From a virus, in IMG/VR virus record IMGVR_UViG_3300033388_007730, positions 62,001 to 126,000 of that record: a DNA stretch of 64,000 bases. One strand, 5' to 3'. Of the stretch, positions 32,114-39,131 are shown piece after piece. A model generated the notes under the pieces. It was not told where the DNA came from, did no database searches, and saw only the letters and a program-made list of their open reading frames with translations. The position numbers were made by a program, and so were the translations under genes. Position 1 is the stretch's first letter; every line of letters begins with the position of its first letter.

Positions 32114-32650
32114 ATGATAGATTATGAGAAAATTAAAGTACTGTCTATCGATGTCGATGGGACTCTTACAGATGGTCTTTATCAGATAGATAAAGATGGA
32201 AATGTTGTTAAGAGTTTTTATACAAGAGATTTTTGTGGAATTCAAATGTTACTTGAGGCTGGTATTAGAGTTGTAATAATAACTCAATCTCATGATACGG
32301 TTATTAGAGCACAAGTTAATAGAATAGCTTCTCATTCAAACATATGGAGAGATGCTTTGCTCGCAGAAGAAGTATATTTTGATAATAGAATGATAATTAA
32401 AATTGCTAGTAATAATAAAAAAGAATTTGTAGAGAATTATTTATCGCATTATAATTTGACTCTTGAGAATTTGGCTCATATCGGTGATGCAGAAAATGAT
32501 ATGGAACTTCTTGAGGTAGCAGGATATACAGCTTGTCCAGCAGATGCTATAGAAGATATCACAGATGTTAATTACAGGTGTGAGAATAAAGGTGGGAGAG
32601 GTGCTGTTCACGAATTTTGCAGACATTTATTAGCGAAAAGAGGAAAATAA
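32114..32650 (+). CDS. KdsC-like HAD phosphatase, 178 aa
   Basis: LSIDVDGTLTDGLY (residues 9-22) is HAD motif I, VVIITQS motif II, and AHIGDAENDMELLEVAG motif IV, characteristic of KdsC and nonulosonate-9-phosphate phosphatases. It would act after a NeuB-type synthase and before CMP activation. An in-frame codon at 32036 lies upstream of the promoter, so ATG 32114 is chosen; no Shine-Dalgarno site precedes it. Confidence 0.85.
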   Translation: MIDYEKIKVLSIDVDGTLTDGLYQIDKDGNVVKSFYTRDFCGIQMLLEAGIRVVIITQSHDTVIRAQVNRIASHSNIWRDALLAEEVYFDNRMIIKIASNNKKEFVENYLSHYNLTLENLAHIGDAENDMELLEVAGYTACPADAIEDITDVNYRCENKGGRGAVHEFCRHLLAKRGK

Positions 32651-33024
32651 TGGTAGAATCAGAATATAATATATTAAGACCTAATACAGGTAATGATACA
32701 CAAGCTATTTATAAGAATCATGTTTTTGTGGCTATTACTGATTATGGGTTAGTATTGTTGTTAAGAGAAATAAGAGTAAAATATGGAGAAGTAAATCCAG
32801 GGTGGATTTGGATTAAGATGAAAGAAAATGATTGTTTAACAATTGGATCTGGAGAAAAAGAATATAATTCTTTTGATCTCGCTATTAATAAATTAGTGAA
32901 TGATCCTTATCTTACTGTATATGACTTTAATTCTTATAATAAAATGATACAAGCTTGGGCAGAAGGAAAATTAAAGTATGAAGACAATATAAAAACTATT
33001 TATGAAGGCAAAATTGAAAGGTAA
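32650..33024 (+). CDS. Hypothetical protein, 124 aa
   Basis: Unrecognised mixed alpha/beta protein (YKNHVFVAITDYGLVLLL, PGWIWIKM). The ATG overlaps the phosphatase stop (TAATG). It precedes the DUF1257 genes. Confidence 0.55.
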   Translation: MVESEYNILRPNTGNDTQAIYKNHVFVAITDYGLVLLLREIRVKYGEVNPGWIWIKMKENDCLTIGSGEKEYNSFDLAINKLVNDPYLTVYDFNSYNKMIQAWAEGKLKYEDNIKTIYEGKIER

Positions 33025-33028
33025 TCAA

Positions 33029-33430
33029 ATGGCAGAGTATCATGTAGTAGAGACAGAATTTCAAGATCAGGAGTGTTTATTAGATGCTCTTAAGGAAATG
33101 GGTTATACTCCTACAGTCCATGAAACTACTAAGCAGCTTGAAGGGTATCAAGGGGATCAAAGACAGCAAAAAGCACACATCATCATCCCAAGAAGACAGG
33201 TTGGTGGTTCAAGCAATGATGTTGGATTTGAGAAAGTTAAGGGGAAGTACATATGTCATGCATCTGAATATGATAGAGCTTGGAGAACAGGTAAGAAGAT
33301 AAATAATCTGAAAAAGGGTTATGCAGAAAAAGTGATTATGAAAACTGTTAGAAAGCATTCTAGGTATTCTTTTAAGTCAAGAAAAGTTGATGAAGATGGG
33401 AATATTAAAATAAAAGTGAGAAGATTATAA
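33029..33430 (+). CDS. DUF1257 (Ycf35-like) protein, first copy, 133 aa
   Basis: AEYHVVETEFQDQECLLDALKEMGY, then a GYQGDQ... loop, AHIIIPRRQ, DVGFEKVKGKY and RKHSRYSFKSRKV fit DUF1257, a small family found in cyanobacteria, plastids and phages, of unknown function. ATG 33029 follows GGTAATCAA; the longer frame from 33002 overlaps the previous gene. A second copy lies at 33538. Confidence 0.75.
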   Translation: MAEYHVVETEFQDQECLLDALKEMGYTPTVHETTKQLEGYQGDQRQQKAHIIIPRRQVGGSSNDVGFEKVKGKYICHASEYDRAWRTGKKINNLKKGYAEKVIMKTVRKHSRYSFKSRKVDEDGNIKIKVRRL

Positions 33431-33446
33431 AAAAAGATATTTTTTT

Positions 33447-33475
33447 CTTGACATTGGAGAGGTAATGTGTTATAA
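33447..33475 (+). promoter_or_regulatory. Putative consensus sigma-70 promoter
   Basis: TTGACA, 17-base spacer, TATAAT (33470-33475): a perfect consensus promoter between the two DUF1257 copies. About 60 bases of leader follow before the AUU start of the second copy. Confidence 0.75.
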
Positions 33476-33537
33476 TGCTATTTATCGTTAAGGTAGTAAA
33501 TAATTGTTAATTTGTTAGAAGAATTGAGAGGTGTATT

Positions 33538-33948
33538 ATTTCAGAATTTCATGTTGTAGAAACCGAATTTATCGACGAAGAATGCCTTCTTGGGGCATTG
33601 AAAGAAATGGGCTTTAATGCAGAGGTTCATGAGGAACAGGTTAAGCTCAATGGTTACAGTGGTAGAGGGGCACAACCAAAAGCACATATTGTAGTTCGTA
33701 AGAACCAATTCAATGGTTATGGCGATGCTGGCTTTGAGAGGGTTAAAGAGGGTGGATTTAGACTTCATGTAGATGATTATGATCATGGTCGTAGAAGCGA
33801 CAAGCTTAAGATGGCTAAGATCAAGCAAGTATATTCTGCGAATATCATTGAAAAGACTGTTAGAAAAACGAGTAAGTTTACTCTTCTTTCCCGAAGGAAA
33901 AATAAGAACGGTGAAATCAAAATCCGTGTAAGACGTATGGGGAATTAA
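33538..33948 (+). CDS. DUF1257-like protein, second copy, with ATT start codon, 136 aa
   Basis: Paralog of 33029: SEFHVVETEFIDEECLLGALKEMGF aligns directly with its N-terminus. In this frame there is no ATG, GTG or TTG between the stop at 33508 and the conserved start; the codon at the Met position is ATT (33538), six bases after GAGAGG (33526-33531). AUU initiation is known for bacterial infC and limits expression. The next in-frame start (33598) would delete the first conserved strand. Confidence 0.7.
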   Translation: MSEFHVVETEFIDEECLLGALKEMGFNAEVHEEQVKLNGYSGRGAQPKAHIVVRKNQFNGYGDAGFERVKEGGFRLHVDDYDHGRRSDKLKMAKIKQVYSANIIEKTVRKTSKFTLLSRRKNKNGEIKIRVRRMGN

Positions 33949-33953
33949 TTTAT

Positions 33954-34595
33954 ATGGGTAGATTAAAAGGTAAAAAGAAATCTAAGGCTCGTAATAAAAA
34001 GAGATTAGATTCTCAGAAGAAGAGTGCGAGTTATAGGAAGAAAATTCTTGGTAAGATTTTAAAGTGGGCTGATCCTGCTCTTTCTGAGAAGTGTATAGCT
34101 ATAGAAAAAGATGAAGATATTAAAAGTCTCATAAAAGATATGGGTAGAGTTCTCTTTTTTTCTAAAAACGGTGTAGGATTAGCAGCTTCTCAAATAGGAG
34201 TTGCTAAGAGAGTTATTGCTACTATGTTGGACAAGAAGATAACGATTTTTATTAATCCAGAGATATTGATCTACAATGGAGATGTGATTAAGAGTAGGGA
34301 AATGTGTCTTTCTTATCCAGGATTTGAAGCTGTAGTAGATAGGAACGACACTATCACTATGAGATATGAAGACGAGAGCAGAGTATCTTATACTAAAGAG
34401 TTTAAAGGATTTAGAGCTATAGTTTTACAACATGAAGTTGATCATCTGAGAGAAGGATTATGCGAGATAGGAAAAGAGTGGAAAAGACAAAACACTCCTC
34501 CTCCAGTTGAAGAAGAGGTAGAAGTAGAACCAGAAGAATATGATGAACCTGTGAAAGTGGCTTCTGTGAGTAGTGAGGTTAATAAAGAGGAATGA
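33954..34595 (+). CDS. def: Peptide deformylase, 213 aa
   Basis: Removes formyl from nascent N-terminal Met. Motif 1 GVGLAASQ (residues 73-80), motif 2 EMCLS (116-120, metal Cys; usual Gly replaced by Met), motif 3 HEVDH (160-164). A 40-residue lysine-rich N-terminal extension and a 35-residue acidic C-terminal tail flank the catalytic core. Phage deformylases are known. It precedes a strong terminator. Confidence 0.9.
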   Translation: MGRLKGKKKSKARNKKRLDSQKKSASYRKKILGKILKWADPALSEKCIAIEKDEDIKSLIKDMGRVLFFSKNGVGLAASQIGVAKRVIATMLDKKITIFINPEILIYNGDVIKSREMCLSYPGFEAVVDRNDTITMRYEDESRVSYTKEFKGFRAIVLQHEVDHLREGLCEIGKEWKRQNTPPPVEEEVEVEPEEYDEPVKVASVSSEVNKEE

Positions 34596-34628
34596 GCCTT
34601 TGTAAAAAGGAGCTATATATTAGCAATA

Positions 34629-34657
34629 AGAGTGTGAGAAATCACATTCTTTTTTTA
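34629..34657 (+). terminator. Rho-independent terminator
   Basis: AGAGTGTGA - GAAA - TCACATTCT followed by seven T: a 9-base stem with one G-T pair and a GAAA tetraloop. It ends the deformylase transcript. A smaller CCTTT/AAAGG hairpin lies just upstream. Confidence 0.85.
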
Positions 34658-34695
34658 TGAAAAAAAGTTTTGATTGCTTTTTTAATAGAAAGTGC

Positions 34696-34723
34696 TTGAC
34701 AAAATGTCATTTTCTGTTATAAT
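34696..34723 (+). promoter_or_regulatory. Putative promoter giving a leaderless mRNA
   Basis: TTGACA, 16-base spacer, TATAAT (34718-34723). The ATG of the radical SAM gene starts at 34730, six bases past the -10, at the expected transcription start. Confidence 0.7.
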
Positions 34724-34729
34724 ACTCTT

Positions 34730-35554
34730 ATGATTAAATTACAAATGAAATTAAATGACGAGTTGATGTGTTCTCTTTGTCCTAATTTTTGTGTATTGGG
34801 AGAGGGAGAGACAGGAGAATGTGGTGTAAGAACTTGTCGTGATGGTAAAATAGAGCTTGATACTTATGGTATTGTTAGTGCTATGGCGGTCGAACCGATA
34901 GAGAAGAAACCTTTCACTGATTTCCTACCAGGAACAAAAACTCTTTCTTTTGGTGGATTTGGTTGTTCATATTCATGCCATTTTTGTGAAAACAATAAAA
35001 TCTCACAAGAGAAAACATTAAAAGGTAATTTTTATTCTCCTGAAAAAATTATTCAGTTGGCTAAGCAGTATAATTGTGCTTCTATTTGTGCTACATATAA
35101 TGAACCTACCATTTCTTATGAATTCCTTATGGATATTGCAGAAGAGGTTCATTTAAATGGGTTAAAATTTATAATTAAGACAAATGGGTATGTGAATAAA
35201 AAACCATGGAAGAGCATTTGTGATGTAGTTGATGCTATGAATTTAGATTTTAAAGGTAATGCTGATTCTTATTTATCAGTAGCTGGGGCTAAACATTATG
35301 TTATACTTGACAGGATTAAAGAAGCTTATGAAAATGGGGTACATATCGAAATTAGTATTCCATTACACGATCAAATGAGAGATGAGCATTTGGAGGAGTT
35401 TGGACAATTTATTTCTGATATTTCGAGTGATATCCCTTGTCATTTATTAAAAATTCAGTCAGCTTATAAACATTCTAACACTACTTCTGATGACCGTATC
35501 GTTGTTGCTAAAAATATTTTAGAGAAGTATAGTAGTACGATATCGGTTCATTAG
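34730..35554 (+). CDS. amrS: AmmeMemoRadiSam-type radical SAM enzyme, 274 aa
   Basis: CSLCPNFCVLGEGETGECGVR is the N-terminal cysteine region of this family. GFGCSYSCHFCEN (about residues 79-91) is the CxxxCxxC radical SAM cluster, and CATYNEPTISYEF follows. It resembles AmrS of the AmmeMemoRadiSam system and pyruvate-formate-lyase-activase-like proteins. The AMMECR1 and MEMO partners are not in this window. No Shine-Dalgarno site; the mRNA appears leaderless. Confidence 0.82.
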   Translation: MIKLQMKLNDELMCSLCPNFCVLGEGETGECGVRTCRDGKIELDTYGIVSAMAVEPIEKKPFTDFLPGTKTLSFGGFGCSYSCHFCENNKISQEKTLKGNFYSPEKIIQLAKQYNCASICATYNEPTISYEFLMDIAEEVHLNGLKFIIKTNGYVNKKPWKSICDVVDAMNLDFKGNADSYLSVAGAKHYVILDRIKEAYENGVHIEISIPLHDQMRDEHLEEFGQFISDISSDIPCHLLKIQSAYKHSNTTSDDRIVVAKNILEKYSSTISVH

Positions 35555-35629
35555 TTCCCATTTTTACGTTTATTCTAATATAATTATTTTTTAAAAATAA
35601 AAAGGGTATTATTAATATATATTGGAAGT

Positions 35630-35650
35630 ATATGTATAATGTATACATAT
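35630..35650. promoter_or_regulatory. Perfect palindrome overlapping a -10 box
   Basis: ATATGTATA-ATG-TATACATAT, a 9-base perfect inverted repeat with 3-base centre. It contains a TATAAT (35635-35640) and lies 17 bases before the RHH gene at 35667. A plausible autorepression operator for that protein. Confidence 0.6.
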
Positions 35651-35666
35651 TTATATAGGTGCTAAA

Positions 35667-35810
35667 ATGATTAGAACTCAAATATATTTCACAAAAAGAC
35701 AAAAAAAGTTTTTCAGGAAAGAGGCTAAACGGCTTCAAACCACAGTATCTTCTTTAATTAGATCTGTTTTGGATAAGCATATGGATCAGGGGAATAAAAA
35801 TGAAAAATAA
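35667..35810 (+). CDS. Ribbon-helix-helix protein, 47 aa
   Basis: IRTQIYFTKRQKKFFRKEA and TTVSSLIRSVLDKHM form strand-helix-helix, as in CopG-like repressors. It overlaps the HNH endonuclease start by 11 bases and is preceded by a perfect palindrome in its promoter. The same RHH-then-endonuclease arrangement occurs at 21588. Confidence 0.7.
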   Translation: MIRTQIYFTKRQKKFFRKEAKRLQTTVSSLIRSVLDKHMDQGNKNEK

Positions 35811-36528
35811 AGAATGTAAAATTTGTGGTGTGGAAAAGTTATTAATAGATTTCTATTACCGTAAGGATAGTGGAAGATATAGGACAGAGTGTAAGGAATG
35901 TTACAATGAAAGAAATAAAAAACAGAAAAAAGAGTATAATGAGGAAAATAAAGAAAAAATTAAAGAATATCATGCACAATATTACATTGAAAACAAAGAG
36001 ATAATAAATAAGAAAAATAAAAAGTGGCAAAAAGATAATAAAAAGATAGTTAATGAAAATAAAAAAGAGTGGAGAAAAAATAATAAAGAAAAAGTAAAAC
36101 AATATTTGAAAAGATGGAAAGAAAATAATGAAGCATATTTTAAACGACCAGAATTTAAAGAAAAAGAAAGAATACGTAATTGCAAAAGAAGAGAAGATCC
36201 AATTTTTAGATTAAATCAAAATATATCAAGAAATATGAATCATTCTTTAAGAAACAATAATTTGAGTAAGAATGGAAGGAGTTGGGAATATTTAGTAGGA
36301 TATACAACACAAGATTTAAAAAAACACATTGAAAAACAATTCCAACCTGGAATGAGTTGGGATAATTACGGAGACTGGCACATCGATCACAGAATTCCCC
36401 GATCTTTTTTTGTATATACAAGTGTCAATGATGTAGAGTTTAAGTATTGTTGGGGTCTGGGCAATCTTCAGCCTCTTTGGGCGTTTGATAATTTAAGTAA
36501 AGCAGATAAAATTGAGAGGTATAAATAA
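35800..36528 (+). CDS. HNH homing endonuclease, free-standing, 242 aa
   Basis: A zinc-finger-like start (CKICGV ... CKECYNERN), then about 90 residues of Lys/Asn/Glu-rich helix with imperfect KEWRKNNKEK-like repeats, then the HNH core: WHIDHRIPRSFF, and FKYCWGLGNLQPLWAFDNLSKADK. The HxDH...N...NKxDK layout is that of phage HNH endonucleases. Located between radical SAM and glycan genes. Confidence 0.85.
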   Translation: MKNKECKICGVEKLLIDFYYRKDSGRYRTECKECYNERNKKQKKEYNEENKEKIKEYHAQYYIENKEIINKKNKKWQKDNKKIVNENKKEWRKNNKEKVKQYLKRWKENNEAYFKRPEFKEKERIRNCKRREDPIFRLNQNISRNMNHSLRNNNLSKNGRSWEYLVGYTTQDLKKHIEKQFQPGMSWDNYGDWHIDHRIPRSFFVYTSVNDVEFKYCWGLGNLQPLWAFDNLSKADKIERYK

Positions 36529-36529
36529 T

Positions 36530-38449
36530 ATGGTTACTATTGTGCATGTGATAGATAACGCTAGCATGGGAGGAGCGCAAACCATGATGTGTGAGTTATA
36601 CCTTGCTTTTCAAAGATATTATCCAGAATATGATCAGTCAGTATTAACATTAGCCAATCGTCCAACTGACAAACAACTAATTTCTTCTTATGGTGTCGAA
36701 TATCGAGAAATAAAACAATCCAACACTCTTATCGATAAAATAGCAATTTTCAAAAAGCCAGTGGTAATATTTCATAAATTAGCTTCTTCTAGACTTGATA
36801 TAGTACAGGGTCTTAAAAATAAAAGCATACCAGTAATTGTGTTAAATCATACTCTGTATAATTCCAGGAATTGGGCAAAAGCTGATGGAAGTTGTTGCAA
36901 TGCTATGGTCGCTGTTAGTAATCATATGGAAAAATGTGTTAGGAATTGGTTTCCTAGGATAAAAAGATATACTTATATTCATAATGGTGTAAATCAATTT
37001 AGGTACGAAGACATTAAGGGACAGAAAAGGGAAAAAGATACATTAGTTACTGGACGTATTAACCGAATTTGCGGCTGGAAACATTCTGAGCATTGGATTA
37101 ATTGGGTTAAAGATGTTAATTTGCCTATGAAGATGATTCATGATTATATGGGGGCAGGACTTAATCATCGTCCTGGAGCTAGAGGAAGAGAGAGAGTTAT
37201 TAATGGTAAAAAAAACATAGTAAGAATGATTGGAAATATTAGTGATTTTGATACAAAAGTGTCTATTATAAAAGGATGGGATTTATTTTTGTATGAGACT
37301 AATAGAGAAGAAGGGATAAGTATGGCTATTCTTGAAGCTCTTGCGTGTGGTGTCCCTGTTATTTGTAGTAATCATTTTGGCAACAAAGAGGTTATTGAAC
37401 AGGGTGTGAATGGATATATTTTTAGAGACAGAACAGAAGCAAAAAAGATATTAACCAGGTTGTGTAAGAATCCTGGAGGATTAGCTAAATTGAAAGAATC
37501 AACTAAAGATCATTTCTTAAGAAAATTAGATGCTAGGCATACCGCTAGCAGGTATATAAAAATAATAGATCAAATGTCTTTATCATCATTGAATAATAAT
37601 GTTTCTGAGTTATCTGTTGATACCAATGAAAAGGAAAAAAAAGAAGTGGTTGTTTTAAAGAATAGAGAAATTTCTAAAAAATTCACTATACTTAGTTCTT
37701 GTTTTAATAAAGGGAAATACTTTAATGATTGGGCTAATTCTATTTTAGAGCAAAAGTATAGACCTCTTGAGGTGGTAGTGGCTAATGATGCTTCTACTGA
37801 TAATAGTATGAAACTGTTGGAAGGGTTTGCTGATAAATTTAAATCTGAGGGAATAGAATATAGGTTAATAAATAATTTTGATAGATTGCATTGTGGATCA
37901 TCTTATAGAAATTTAGTTCAATATGTTACTGGTTCTTATGTTGGGGTACTTGACTCTGATGATATGTTGACTAATGATGCTGTGAAATATGTGATGGGAG
38001 TATATGATAGGAATCAAGATATAGATTGGATATATACCCAATTCGAGATATGTGATATGAATATGAAGACTAAGAGAAGGGGATTCTGTAATTATCCTAA
38101 GAATGGTGAATCATTGTTAGAGATGGGTGATAAGAGAATTCATGGATACGGTCATTGGAGAACATTTAGTCATAAAATAAAAAAACCTGCGAAATTATTC
38201 GGTAGGAGTTTAATATGTTCAGTTGATAAGCATATGGGATATAGATTAGAAGAGATGGGACCAGGATTATTTGTTGATAGAGTTTGTTATAGGTATAGGC
38301 AGCATCCAGTGGGATCGCCAGAATCTGTATCTTCTACTAAAAAAGCTATTGAAGTTTGGGCTAAAGTTAGGAAAGATGCTCATAAAAGAAGACATAAAAG
38401 TAAAAAGAAGGGCAACATATCATATTATTCAATTACTAAAGGAAAATAA
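36530..38449 (+). CDS. Two-domain glycosyltransferase (GT4-like plus GT2-like), 639 aa
   Basis: Residues 1-350: GT-B fold, VTIVHVIDNASMGGAQTMM at the start and EEGISMAILEALACGVPVI, the GT4 donor site. Residues about 375-600: GT-A fold, KFTILSSCFNKGKYF, VVVANDASTDNS and VLDSDDMLTND (DxD). The second domain is paralogous to the separate protein at 41495. Probably adds two sugars. ATG 36530 overlaps the stop of the HNH gene; a TTG at 36512 is less likely. Confidence 0.85.
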   Translation: MVTIVHVIDNASMGGAQTMMCELYLAFQRYYPEYDQSVLTLANRPTDKQLISSYGVEYREIKQSNTLIDKIAIFKKPVVIFHKLASSRLDIVQGLKNKSIPVIVLNHTLYNSRNWAKADGSCCNAMVAVSNHMEKCVRNWFPRIKRYTYIHNGVNQFRYEDIKGQKREKDTLVTGRINRICGWKHSEHWINWVKDVNLPMKMIHDYMGAGLNHRPGARGRERVINGKKNIVRMIGNISDFDTKVSIIKGWDLFLYETNREEGISMAILEALACGVPVICSNHFGNKEVIEQGVNGYIFRDRTEAKKILTRLCKNPGGLAKLKESTKDHFLRKLDARHTASRYIKIIDQMSLSSLNNNVSELSVDTNEKEKKEVVVLKNREISKKFTILSSCFNKGKYFNDWANSILEQKYRPLEVVVANDASTDNSMKLLEGFADKFKSEGIEYRLINNFDRLHCGSSYRNLVQYVTGSYVGVLDSDDMLTNDAVKYVMGVYDRNQDIDWIYTQFEICDMNMKTKRRGFCNYPKNGESLLEMGDKRIHGYGHWRTFSHKIKKPAKLFGRSLICSVDKHMGYRLEEMGPGLFVDRVCYRYRQHPVGSPESVSSTKKAIEVWAKVRKDAHKRRHKSKKKGNISYYSITKGK

Positions 38450-39129
38450 TGAAAAATATTAATGATATTTTTTTCTTTGTTCAAGCTAGAATGGGATCTA
38501 CCAGAGTTCCTGGTAAGATGTTAAGACCATTTGCTGGAACTACTCTTATGGATATTATAGTTGAAAAGATTTTAAAATCAAAAGTAATTCCAAAAGATAA
38601 TTTCTATTTATCAGTATATGAATCTGAGTTGAAAGAGATCGGAAAGAAGTATGGAGTTAATGTTTTTGATAGGAGTTATAAATCTGCTTATGCCGAAGGA
38701 GTATTGACAGATATATATGAGTGGCACGATAAAGTTGATTATAAATATGCTATAAAAATAAATGGTTGCTCTCCATTTTTATCGATAGAGACTATAGATA
38801 GGTTTGTTAAAAAATATGTTGAAATGGATGGAGATGGTCTATTTGGTGTTATAAAGAAGAATAATTATTTTTGGAACAAAAATCATAAATTAGTAACACC
38901 ATGGCCAGAGGGATATCAATTTATGAATACCAAGATGGTAGAAGAAACATTTGAAGCAGCACATTGCTTATACGGTGGTAGAACAGATATTATTAAGGAT
39001 GGCATATGGATGGGAGATTTTCAAAAGGCAGGTAGTATAGAACTTTTTGAGATGAGTGAAGAAGAAGTTCTTGATATAGATGAAGAATGGCAATTTAAGC
39101 TTTATGAAATTTTGTACAAGGGGATTTAA
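38449..39129 (+). CDS. SpsF/NeuA-like cytidylyltransferase, 226 aa
   Basis: FFVQARMGSTRVPGKMLRPF (residues 9-28) is the SpsF/CMP-sugar synthetase signature, followed by KINGCSPFLSIETIDRF. Likely activates a nonulosonic or related acidic sugar as the CMP derivative, and pairs with the NeuB-like gene immediately downstream. Confidence 0.82.
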   Translation: MKNINDIFFFVQARMGSTRVPGKMLRPFAGTTLMDIIVEKILKSKVIPKDNFYLSVYESELKEIGKKYGVNVFDRSYKSAYAEGVLTDIYEWHDKVDYKYAIKINGCSPFLSIETIDRFVKKYVEMDGDGLFGVIKKNNYFWNKNHKLVTPWPEGYQFMNTKMVEETFEAAHCLYGGRTDIIKDGIWMGDFQKAGSIELFEMSEEEVLDIDEEWQFKLYEILYKGI

Positions 39130-39131
39130 TT

